This document shows, piece by piece, positions 38,269 through 46,352 of a DNA stretch of 64,000 bases. A program made the translations under genes and the position numbers. The number at the start of each line of letters is the position of its first letter. The stretch's first letter is position 1. Source of the stretch: Pararhizobium sp. A13 (lineage in GTDB: Bacteria > Pseudomonadota > Alphaproteobacteria > Rhizobiales > Rhizobiaceae); contig NZ_CP149511.1 in NCBI RefSeq assembly GCF_040126305.1, forward strand, positions 744,001 through 808,000, written 5' to 3'. The notes below the pieces were generated by a model. The model was given only the letters and a program-made list of their open reading frames with translations. It was not told the DNA's origin and did no database searches.

Positions 38269-38787
38269 TCATGACCCTCCCGTGCTCGCGCCCAGGGTCA
38301 CGAGAAGCTCGTCCAGCTGTTCGAACTGCTCGGGCATCCCATCCTCCATCCCGGCTATGGCTTCGTCGAGAGCTTCCTTCGAGGGATAGAGTTCGTGCAG
38401 GATCAGCAGCGTCTTGTCGCCTTTTTCCTCGAAGGTCACCGTGGTCACTGCTGCGTCATCACTTTCCTCATTCGTCCAGACGAGGCGCGCGTTCGGTATC
38501 ACTTCGATGTACTTACCAAAGAATACCATAGGCTCTGAGGCGTCTTGGCCAAACGCAACACGGTAGCCGCCTCCGACACGAACATCCATCTCGCAGGAAA
38601 GCAGAGGCACGCCCGTCGACTTCGGTGCCCACCACCGCATGAACAGCTCGGGCTTGGTCCACGCCTCGTACACGATGCGCGCCGGGCCGTTGAAGATTCG
38701 CGCAACGACCAGCTCACGCTCGGACTTCCGTTCGATCGTCGTGCGGTTATTCATGGGAGTGGATTCACTATCTTTTTTTTGGTCCAT
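38269..38787 (-). CDS. SRPBCC (AHSA1/START-like) domain protein
   Basis: The 172-residue protein has the AHSA1 pattern: VARIFNGPARIVYEAWTKPE, FMRWWAPK, GGGYRVAFG and TTVTFEEKGDKTLLILHE. The fold encloses a hydrophobic pocket; AHSA1-type proteins paired with ArsR regulators are common in rhizobia but their ligands are unknown. AAGGAG lies 7 bases before ATG 38787; a second ATG at 38754 lacks a site. Its start overlaps the end of the ArsR gene by 20 bases, so the two are coupled. Confidence 0.85.
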   Translation of the reverse strand: MDQKKDSESTPMNNRTTIERKSERELVVARIFNGPARIVYEAWTKPELFMRWWAPKSTGVPLLSCEMDVRVGGGYRVAFGQDASEPMVFFGKYIEVIPNARLVWTNEESDDAAVTTVTFEEKGDKTLLILHELYPSKEALDEAIAGMEDGMPEQFEQLDELLVTLGASTGGS

Positions 38788-39130
38788 CGACTTTCTCCTT
38801 CCGGTTCAATTCCTCGACAACCTTGTCCAACTCATCGAAGCGTGCGTCCCAGAGTTGGCGGTACCTCTCGATCCATGCCGCCTCTTCCTCCAGTCGGCGT
38901 AGGCCGAGCTTGCAGGTCCGCACGCGCCCGATTTTCTCCGTAGTGACGAGTCCCGCCTGCTCCAAGACGCCGACGTGCTTTTTCATGCCCGTGAGGGTCA
39001 TGTGGAACTTCTCGGCAAGCTCCGTGATCGAAGCATCTGCACGTCCGAGCTGCTCGAGAACGCCGCGTCGTGTGACGTCTGAGAGCGCGGCGAACGAGGC
39101 ATCGAGACGGGGTCGAATATACTGAACCAT
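38768..39130 (-). CDS. ArsR-family HTH regulator of the SRPBCC pair
   Basis: The 120-residue regulator has the winged helix FAALSDVTRRGVLEQLGRAD and MTLTGMKKHVGVLEQAGLVT. No cysteine metal-binding motif of ArsR/SmtB sensors is present, which fits the subgroup that accompanies AHSA1 proteins. ATG 39130 is chosen because the family begins with MVQY-type residues; the frame extends upstream without support. A 28-bp palindrome overlaps this start codon, so the protein probably represses its own operon at both transcription and translation start. Confidence 0.85.
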   Translation of the reverse strand: MVQYIRPRLDASFAALSDVTRRGVLEQLGRADASITELAEKFHMTLTGMKKHVGVLEQAGLVTTEKIGRVRTCKLGLRRLEEEAAWIERYRQLWDARFDELDKVVEELNRKEKVDGPKKR

Positions 39131-39144
39131 GTGGTTCAGTATAT
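39117..39144. promoter_or_regulatory. Palindromic operator overlapping the ArsR start codon
   Basis: ATATACTGAACCA (39117-39129) and TGGTTCAGTATAT (39132-39144) are perfect 13-base arms around TG. The ATG of the ArsR gene lies within it (39128-39130 on the minus strand). Confidence 0.75.
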
Positions 39145-39453
39145 AACTCACGGATTGGCGGGATGCAAGGGGAGACCGAACGCGCTGCGCGCCGGTCGCC
39201 ACGGCATGCGCCATTCGATCGGCAAATAGCCGTTCAGGCCTTAAGGCCCATCACTAAGGGGCACGGATATGCGGTAGAAAGATCAAACCATGAACTTCGA
39301 CCTGCTTCCGGTCCCCTATTGGGGCCACAGTCGAAGGTCGTTGAAGGGTGGTGGCAACCGGACATGGAAAGCCGAGAAAACAGCACGCAGAATGCGGAAG
39401 CCTTCCCTCATGCAGGTTCATATTCTTGGTAGTTGACTCGCTCGACTCTTTCC

Positions 39454-39488
39454 TGTACCAATCGGTAAACTGTTTACCAGTTGGTACA
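39454..39488. promoter_or_regulatory. TetR-type operator before the DUF1348-tetR operon
   Basis: TGTACCAATCGGTAAAC (39454-39470) and TGTTTACCAGTTGGTACA (39471-39488) form a long near-perfect inverted repeat ending 26 bases before the DUF1348 start. The TetR gene that follows is the likely ligand-responsive repressor. Confidence 0.7.
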
Positions 39489-39514
39489 CCGCGCTGTAGA
39501 AAAGGAGAAAGATC

Positions 39515-39988
39515 ATGCCTGAACAACGCCCGCCGCTGCCGCCATTCACCCGCGAAACCGCCATCCAGAAGGTTCGGGGTGCAGAAGATGGCTGGAACAG
39601 TTGCAATCCCGAACGCGTATCACTTGCCTATACGGTTGACAGCTACTGGCGTAACCGCTCGACATTCGTACAGGGGCGTGAGGCCATTGTCGCCTTCCTG
39701 GCTGGCAAGTGGCGCCGGGAACTCGACTATCGGCTGATCAAGGAGCTTTGGGCCTTCACCGACAACCGTATCGCCGTCCGTTTCGCCTATGAATATCATG
39801 ATGACTCTGGTAACTGGTTCCGAGCCTATGGCAATGAAAACTGGGAATTCGACGAGAACGGCCTGATGCAAAAGCGCTTTGCCTGCATCAATGATTTGCC
39901 CATCCAAGAATCCGAAAGGAAGTTCTTTTGGGACCGCTCCGGGCCACGCCCGGCCGATCATCCGGGCCTGTCGGATTTGGGATTGTAA
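39515..39988 (+). CDS. DUF1348 (NTF2-like) family protein
   Basis: The 157-residue product belongs to the DUF1348 family of SnoaL-like proteins: [38 protein letters not shown] and [18 protein letters not shown] are its typical blocks. Family members are small cytosolic proteins of unknown activity, often beside TetR regulators. AGGAG precedes the ATG. The TetR gene follows after 3 bases, so they form one operon with autoregulation through the upstream palindrome. Confidence 0.8.
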   Translation: MPEQRPPLPPFTRETAIQKVRGAEDGWNSCNPERVSLAYTVDSYWRNRSTFVQGREAIVAFLAGKWRRELDYRLIKELWAFTDNRIAVRFAYEYHDDSGNWFRAYGNENWEFDENGLMQKRFACINDLPIQESERKFFWDRSGPRPADHPGLSDLGL

Positions 39989-39991
39989 TCT

Positions 39992-40549
39992 ATGGCAAAA
40001 ACCGTTGCCGAACGCTCGGACGCCATTCCGGTCCTTGCCGAGATCTTCCGCGAACATGGCTTCGAGGGAGCGAGCCTGTCGATCATCGGCGAAAAGACCG
40101 GGCTTGGCAAAGGCAGCCTCTATCACTTCTTTCCCGGGGGGAAGGAAGAGATGGCGGCAGCCGTCCTGAACGAAATCGACACATGGTTCGAGAATCACAT
40201 CTATCGTCCGTTGCGCGAGGCCGAAGACTCGCGCACGGCGATCAGCGCGATGTGCCGCACGGTGGCGGATTATTTCGATTCCGGCCGGCGCGTCTGCCTG
40301 GTCGGCGCCTTTGCCCTCGACAATGTCCGCGATCGCTTTACCGACCAGATCAGGGTCTATTTTGCCGACTGGAAAGCCGCTCTTGCAGCGGCGTTGCAAA
40401 GGGCTGGCCACGATGAAGCCAAGGCTTCCGAACTTGCCGAAGAGGCCGTAATCAGCATTCAGGGCGGGCTCGTAGTCGCCCGCGCGCTTGGCGATCCATC
40501 ATTGTTTGAACGGGCGATGACGAAGGCCGAGGAGCGGCTCTTGGCATAG
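39992..40549 (+). CDS. TetR/AcrR-family transcriptional regulator
   Basis: The 185-residue repressor has the TetR helix-turn-helix near the N terminus (IFREHGFEGASLSIIGEKTG, LGKGSLYHFFPGGKEEM) and a helical ligand domain. The FPGGKEEM variant is typical of the subgroup paired with DUF1348/NTF2-like genes. It lies 3 bases after the DUF1348 gene. Likely target is the 35-bp inverted repeat upstream of that gene. The inducer is unknown. Confidence 0.85.
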   Translation: MAKTVAERSDAIPVLAEIFREHGFEGASLSIIGEKTGLGKGSLYHFFPGGKEEMAAAVLNEIDTWFENHIYRPLREAEDSRTAISAMCRTVADYFDSGRRVCLVGAFALDNVRDRFTDQIRVYFADWKAALAAALQRAGHDEAKASELAEEAVISIQGGLVVARALGDPSLFERAMTKAEERLLA

Positions 40550-40738
40550 AGGCTGATCGGACCATTGGGGTGGTCAGCTTGGTTCATCCCGCGATCCGTG
40601 GCTGTCTCTGATAAGATTGGGACACGCCCAGGGACGTGTTGGTGCAACCTTAGCTTTCTTTTCTTCGATCGAAATGGACAGATTGAGATCGATAAAATTA
40701 ACCTAAAGTTTTCGTAAATTCTGACAGCGCAAGCATGT

Positions 40739-40836
40739 CCTCGTTCGCCGCTCAGTTTGAGAGCACGTCAACCTCACCGGCTTCTCTTCCTGGGACACCG
40801 AGCAGCAGATGCCGGAAGACATCAAACCCCTGCGGC
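40739..40836 (+). mobile_element. Possible Tn3-family transposase C-terminal remnant
   Basis: The frame after a stop at 40758 reads EHVNLTGFSSWDTEQQ and then PLR, similar to the conserved C-terminal (W)EHINLTGDYxW...FRPLR of Tn3-family transposases. It is short and lacks further support. The remainder of 40550-41000 shows no gene and includes an AT-rich stretch near 40680-40720. Confidence 0.35.
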
Positions 40837-41000
40837 TAATGCGTGCGCATCGTCAAACAGACGGCTGGCAGGTCTGTCGCATACAAGCTGCCGATCGCCC
40901 CCGCATGACACGCGACCAATGATGCCTGTTTCACCGGATTGTCGTCGGGGACCATAGATGGTGTGCGGGAATCGTCGTAATCTACGCGAGCCCCGGCATC

Positions 41001-42332
41001 CTATAGCCAACCTCCCGTGAAGCCGGCCCGACGCAGCCCAGTCACGATCGGCTGGCACCGGCGCACGATGTTCCAGAGCAGGCCAGTCCGATAGTTTTCG
41101 ATCATCAGCACGACGGGGCCTTGATCTATGCCGAAATGATAGGGGCTGACCCACCATCCCGTCTCGCTGTCTTCCATCGCGTATGTTTGATTGAATGATG
41201 GCTTGAACCCGTAAAGACGCGTCATTCCCAAATTCATTTGCGCAAAGGTCCTGACGGTCGGAATGACGATTTCCGGAGCGAAAGGCAATGAAGCCACGAC
41301 CACCCATGGCGAGACGGTGCCATCGTCCGGTCCGAAGGGCGCGCCGCGGGCGATATAGTCGAAGTACTCCATTTCCACGCCATCGATCTTCGTCTTCATC
41401 CAGCCAGGTCCGTCGCTTGCGGTGAAACCCCAGCAGTGCTCACCATAGCCGATAAAGTTCATTGGATTGCGAATGGCATACTCCTGCTGCACGTAGGTCG
41501 CATGGCGGCTGTTCTGGAAGTAGTCGCTGTCGTGGTCTCGCATGAATTCGTCGCGGATGCCGCGGAAATCGATCCACATATGCGAGAGTTGGTGGGTGAA
41601 GAGCGGTCCCGAGTAGAGCAGTTCGCGCCCGTAGATGTTTCTCCATTCGTAGCTTTCGGTATAGGCGGAATACGCCTCGGGCGGCAGTGGATGGGCCGGC
41701 GACCCCAGCCCTAGGATGTAAAGCAGCAGGCCCTCGTCGTATCCGCGCCAGCGATAGGGAATGAACCCGCTTTCCGGTCGCCATCCGTGGGTCAGAGTTA
41801 GTCCGTGATCACAAGCCCAATTCCAGTCCGCCCGTTCGTAGAGCGCATTGGCAAGCTGTCGAATTTCGACCTCATCGGCAGTCTCGCCGTCAAAGTAGGT
41901 AGCTACGGTCAATGCTCCGGCGAACAGGAATGCTGAATCGATGGTGGACAATTCACACTGCCAAACCCGGCGGCCCGTCTCCACATCGAGGAAATGATAG
42001 AAGAAGCCCTTGTACCCCGACGTGTCAGGTTCCGGCCCCTGGGGGCATCCCAGCAGAAATGCCAGTCGCTTTCGGGCGATCTTGGCTGCAAACTTCCGGA
42101 TTATGATGCCGCGCTCCACGACGACCGGAATCGTTGCCAGTGCCATCCCGATTGCGGCGATACTTGCCGGAGCATCGGGCTGGGTCTTATCGCGAACAAG
42201 CCCATTGTCGGGATTGGTGCAATGAAGATAGTACAGCAGCGTCGTGAACTGCAGCCGGCCGAGGTCCTGTTCGGTCGGCGTCCGACGCAGCTCAGGGTCT
42301 GTCGAGAGCATTTGGGACATATGCTTATCCAA
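41001..42332 (-). CDS. GH144-like / glycoamylase-domain (PF10091) protein
   Basis: The 443-residue protein matches the glycoamylase domain that also occurs inside cyclic beta-1,2-glucan synthase (NdvB), and that includes the GH144 endo-beta-1,2-glucanases. Recognisable blocks are TQPDAPASIAAIGMAL, STIDSAFLFAGALTVATYFD, IPYRWRGYDEGLLLYILGLG, YSGPLFTHQLSHMWIDFRGI and WGFTASDGPGW. No signal peptide is visible, so it is probably cytosolic. It overlaps the GH94-type gene by 8 bases and ends the five-gene leftward run. I infer that it cuts a beta-glucan for the neighbouring phosphorylase; the exact linkage is not proven by sequence. Confidence 0.75.
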   Translation of the reverse strand: MDKHMSQMLSTDPELRRTPTEQDLGRLQFTTLLYYLHCTNPDNGLVRDKTQPDAPASIAAIGMALATIPVVVERGIIIRKFAAKIARKRLAFLLGCPQGPEPDTSGYKGFFYHFLDVETGRRVWQCELSTIDSAFLFAGALTVATYFDGETADEVEIRQLANALYERADWNWACDHGLTLTHGWRPESGFIPYRWRGYDEGLLLYILGLGSPAHPLPPEAYSAYTESYEWRNIYGRELLYSGPLFTHQLSHMWIDFRGIRDEFMRDHDSDYFQNSRHATYVQQEYAIRNPMNFIGYGEHCWGFTASDGPGWMKTKIDGVEMEYFDYIARGAPFGPDDGTVSPWVVVASLPFAPEIVIPTVRTFAQMNLGMTRLYGFKPSFNQTYAMEDSETGWWVSPYHFGIDQGPVVLMIENYRTGLLWNIVRRCQPIVTGLRRAGFTGGWL

Positions 42333-45300
42333 GGATTACGCGCACATCGTGCAAACGATCGTCACTGGCAAGCTGCACCTTGTGATCGGTCAGCGGTTGG
42401 CCATCCAGCAAAAGCGAACGTACCCCTCCGCAAACTCCCGCCTTGTTGTCTACGTGGATGCGGTATGTGGCCGACCCATACCTGTAGTTCAGCTCATACT
42501 CCGGCCAATATGTCGGAACGCATGGTTCAATCGAGAGAACCTGGTCTTGCTTCCGAAAACCAAGGATGGCCTCTAGCGCCACGCGATACAGCCAGGCGGC
42601 CGATCCCGTATACCACGTCCAGCCACCGCGTCCGGTATGTGGCGGCGCGCCATAGACGTCGGCACTGACGACGTAAGGCTCGACCATGTAATGCTGCGCG
42701 TCCTGCATCGTCGAAGCATGATTGATCGGATTGATCAGGTTCCAAAGCTCCACGGCCCGATCGCCGTCACCTTGAAGCGCGGTAGCCAGCACAACCCAGG
42801 CTGCCGCATGGGTATATTGACCGCCATTTTCCCGTATGCCAGGAACATAGCCCTTGATGTAGCCGGGCTGCAGCGACCCCTTGTCGAACGGCGGGTCGAA
42901 CAACTGGATCAGCTTGTCCTGCCGGCGCACAAGCCTTTCATGGACCGCGCTCATCGCCTTCGACGCACGCACCTTGTCGGCCTCGCCGGAGATGACGGCC
43001 CAGGCCTGAGGGAGGGCATCAATCTGGCATTCGTCGTTCGAGGATGACCCGAGAGGCGCGCCATCGTCAAAATAGGCTCGGCGATACCAGGCGCCGTCCC
43101 AGGCGTGCGCTTCCAATGCAGCGCGCAGTCCTTCAGCTCTTTCGAGGCACCACGTTGCGCGTGTTTGGTCTCCACGCGAAGACGCGATCGCCACGAATGA
43201 TTTCAGTACAGTGAGGAAGAACCAGCCGTTCCAGACGCTTTCCCCTCTGCCGTGGGCCCCGACCTTGTTCATACCATCATTCCAGTCGCCCGTTCCCATG
43301 AGCGGCAAGCTGTGCCGGCCAAGCCGGAAACCATGTTCCAGCGCACGGATGCAGTGTTCGTAGATGGTACCGGTCTGTTCGCTGAATTCCGGTTTGCCGA
43401 AGTCCTCGTCCTGTCCCTCTTTCAGGATCGGCGATGTGATGAAAGGTACGTGCTCTTCCAGCAGGCCGGTATCGCCAGTGGTCGAAACATAGTGGTGAAC
43501 CACGAAAGGCAGGAAATACAGGTCGTCGGTCATGCGCGTGCGCACCCCGGCACCCGACGGAGGGTGCCACCAGTGCTGTACGTCTCCCTCCGTGAATTGG
43601 CGCGCTGCTGCTCGCAGAATATGCGCGCGTGTTTCGTTCGGCGCACTGTGGACCAATGCCATCACATCCTGCAGCTGGTCCCTGAAGCCGAACGCGCCAC
43701 CGGACTGATAGAAGGCAGAGCGCGCCCAGACGCGACAAGACAGAACCTGATACAGCAGCCAGCGATTCATCATCAGATCGAAGGCGCGGTCCGGTGTCTT
43801 GACCTCGATTGCATTGAGGATACCGTCCCACTGGCGAGAAACGATGGCAAGGCTGTCTCGCGCGTGTCCTGGCTCGGCATATTCCCGCACGAGGGTGCGA
43901 ACCTCGTTAAGGCTATCGGCCTGCCCGAGAACGAAAACGACCTCCGCGCTTTCGCCCGGCGCCATGGGAATGTCCACCATCAGCGCGGCGCAAGGATCAA
44001 CCAGCGAGCCAAAGCGCCCTGCGAAGTCGGATTTTCCCATTCCAGCAGGCTGCGATACGGAACCGTACGTTCCCAGAAACTCGCAGCGATCACAAGTTGC
44101 CGAGCGCACGATCCGGTTTGTCGCGGCAAATGCCAGTTTTCCGGCAAAGTCCCCCGCCCAGGCGTGCTTGGCAACGACCGCTCCCGATTGGAGATCGCGT
44201 TCACAGACGACCTGCATCGTCGCGTCTTCACGCTGCATCCCGAGAACCCATTCGGCGAAGTACGTCGCCGTCAAATGGCGCGCTCGCGCTCCGTCATTGC
44301 GAAGAGCAAGGCGCATGATCTTGACTGGATCCTTCGAGGAAACATGCACCGTCAATTCCTGATGCAGGAATCGGCTGGCGCTTTCGTATCGGCTGTAGCC
44401 CTGCCCATGTCGAACGGTTACGACAGCCCCCTGCCCCAGTGGCAAGGGGGTGGGCGTCCAAAGCTCTCCGGTTTCCTCATCCCGCAAGTAGACGATCTCG
44501 CCGGGTGGATCCGAAACTGGATCGTTCGACCAGGGCGTCAGTCTGTTTAGCTGGCTGTTGCCGGCCCAGGTATAGCCAAGGCCGTTGTCGCTCGTCAGGC
44601 AGCCGAATTCAGGATTGGCCATGACGTTACACCAGGGGGTCGGCGTCTGCGATTCCACGCCATCCACCACGATGACATATTCGTGTCCGTCCGTGCCAAA
44701 TCCACCAAAACCGTTCCAATACAGCAAATCCGCGTCAGTCCCGGCGGAGCGCTTCGTGGCCGTTTCGCAAGAAGGAATCGCCGATATTCGAGAGGGAGAT
44801 GATGCGTCATCTTGTCGTCTGTTAAGCTGGTTCGCCAGCGAGCCTCGACTGTTCGAAAGAACGGTGCGTGCCGCAAAGGTGATCGCGTCTTTGCGATCGT
44901 CTGGAACCTCGGCTGCCGACATGAGATGGATTCCCCCCGGCTTGCCCACCAACGCGGCTTGCGGGCCCACGTTCAGTTTCTTTGCCAACCGCTTGGCATC
45001 GTTAGCGTTTCGCTCGTCGAGCAGGACGAGGTCGAAACGCAAGCCTCGGTGGGAGATGAACTCGTGCGCGCGTATCACGTCGCGAATGAGCGACTTGTCC
45101 CCGCTTGCTTCGATGCGCGCCAGCACAATCGGAAGGTCGCCGGAAATTCCGTGAAACCAAAGAGCGTCTCTGCTGAGAGGTTTTTTTCCGAGGGCGGATG
45201 CGTCCCGATACCCCGGATCAACAAACACGATGCTTCCGGCCAATCGGTTGAACAGTGCAACGTCCTCCGGGGTCAGTTTCGAATCCGCAAGTTCTTTGCG

Positions 45301-46224
45301 ATAGCTTTCCGCGGCGTCGGAAAAGGCCTTGTCGGCCACGTCGAGGCTCGAGTATCGCTTGGCGATCGTCTGTGCCATCGCTTCGCTGTCAGTCGCGCCC
45401 GTCGCAAATGCGATCCGTTCCATTGCACCGGGATGAAGATGAATGGCGGTTCGCAGGCAGAAGATGGGGTCGAGAACGGGGCCAGCCGTCCCGGAGAGGC
45501 CCGCTGCACTGCCCAATGCCAAAGGGTTTATGATCGTGCGACCCCGGCCGAGGAACTTGAGCCGATCGGTCTCATACTCGACCAAGTGACGACCCGGCGC
45601 GCTCGACGAGGAAACATGAACTGCCCAGACAGGCCATTCTTCGGCACTGCGCGGTCGGCGTCTTGCAAACAAGGCACCTGTCCGGTGATCAAACTGCGTT
45701 TCCACAAAAAGGTTGGCAAAGGCCGGGTGGGCTCTGTCCGCGCGGCGGTCGTTCAGACAGACTTCGGCATAGCTGGTCAGCTGTAGGCTTCGTTCGGTGG
45801 TGCCATGATTGGAGATCTTGAGCATCCGCACTTCGGCGTCGATATCGGGTGCGACACATGCTGCCCAGGACACCTCTATGCCGTCGGCCAGACAGCGGAA
45901 TTCGGCACGATCTCCGTAAAAGGCATTCTCGTAGACATTATCAGGCTGATAGAGGGGTTGCTTGCCGATGGACCAAATCTTGTTCTGCGTCCGGTCTTCG
46001 ATGTAACAGAACTGCCCCCAGCAATCGCGCGTAGAATCCTGCCTCCAGCGCGTAACGTCCAACTCTCTCCATGACCCATAACCGGCCCCGGCCGCGGTGA
46101 GCAGCACATTGTAGCGACCATTGGATAGCAAGGCTACGGCAGGGCCTGGAGCCATTCCGTCCGCAGGGCGACAGCTTTGCGCGGTGTCATGCGCGCCATA
46201 ATCACTGACAGAACCCACCATCAC
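42325..46224 (-). CDS. GH94-type carbohydrate phosphorylase-like protein (NdvB C-terminal-like)
   Basis: The 1299-residue protein has two beta-supersandwich domains, one from about residue 30 (LLSNGRYNVLLTAAGAGYG) and one from about 495 (WNGFGGFGTDGHEYVIVVDG). An (alpha/alpha)6 catalytic barrel follows. MGTGDWNDGMN carries the general-acid aspartate of the GH94 family at about residue 983. This is the layout of the C-terminal half of NdvB without the GT84 synthase part, so I predict inorganic-phosphate-dependent cleavage of a beta-glucan (perhaps beta-1,2-linked) to glucose 1-phosphate. It is not secreted. The glycoamylase-domain gene overlaps its end by 8 bases; phosphoketolase precedes it. 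Confidence 0.78.
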   Translation of the reverse strand: MMVGSVSDYGAHDTAQSCRPADGMAPGPAVALLSNGRYNVLLTAAGAGYGSWRELDVTRWRQDSTRDCWGQFCYIEDRTQNKIWSIGKQPLYQPDNVYENAFYGDRAEFRCLADGIEVSWAACVAPDIDAEVRMLKISNHGTTERSLQLTSYAEVCLNDRRADRAHPAFANLFVETQFDHRTGALFARRRPRSAEEWPVWAVHVSSSSAPGRHLVEYETDRLKFLGRGRTIINPLALGSAAGLSGTAGPVLDPIFCLRTAIHLHPGAMERIAFATGATDSEAMAQTIAKRYSSLDVADKAFSDAAESYRKELADSKLTPEDVALFNRLAGSIVFVDPGYRDASALGKKPLSRDALWFHGISGDLPIVLARIEASGDKSLIRDVIRAHEFISHRGLRFDLVLLDERNANDAKRLAKKLNVGPQAALVGKPGGIHLMSAAEVPDDRKDAITFAARTVLSNSRGSLANQLNRRQDDASSPSRISAIPSCETATKRSAGTDADLLYWNGFGGFGTDGHEYVIVVDGVESQTPTPWCNVMANPEFGCLTSDNGLGYTWAGNSQLNRLTPWSNDPVSDPPGEIVYLRDEETGELWTPTPLPLGQGAVVTVRHGQGYSRYESASRFLHQELTVHVSSKDPVKIMRLALRNDGARARHLTATYFAEWVLGMQREDATMQVVCERDLQSGAVVAKHAWAGDFAGKLAFAATNRIVRSATCDRCEFLGTYGSVSQPAGMGKSDFAGRFGSLVDPCAALMVDIPMAPGESAEVVFVLGQADSLNEVRTLVREYAEPGHARDSLAIVSRQWDGILNAIEVKTPDRAFDLMMNRWLLYQVLSCRVWARSAFYQSGGAFGFRDQLQDVMALVHSAPNETRAHILRAAARQFTEGDVQHWWHPPSGAGVRTRMTDDLYFLPFVVHHYVSTTGDTGLLEEHVPFITSPILKEGQDEDFGKPEFSEQTGTIYEHCIRALEHGFRLGRHSLPLMGTGDWNDGMNKVGAHGRGESVWNGWFFLTVLKSFVAIASSRGDQTRATWCLERAEGLRAALEAHAWDGAWYRRAYFDDGAPLGSSSNDECQIDALPQAWAVISGEADKVRASKAMSAVHERLVRRQDKLIQLFDPPFDKGSLQPGYIKGYVPGIRENGGQYTHAAAWVVLATALQGDGDRAVELWNLINPINHASTMQDAQHYMVEPYVVSADVYGAPPHTGRGGWTWYTGSAAWLYRVALEAILGFRKQDQVLSIEPCVPTYWPEYELNYRYGSATYRIHVDNKAGVCGGVRSLLLDGQPLTDHKVQLASDDRLHDVRVILG

Positions 46225-46352
46225 GCGCTTCTCTTTCGGCGATGCGCTGGCCCTTGACTACGGCGATTGCTTGCAGTCTAGCTTAGCCTCAATCGCCGAC
46301 ATGAAAAATTGGACCGCGCGATGTTCCTTCCAACTCCTGTTTTGTTTCCCTC

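Noticed and set aside
43252-44550. 432-codon open frame on the plus strand
   Set aside because: Antisense to the GH94-type gene; no ribosome site and no recognisable motif.
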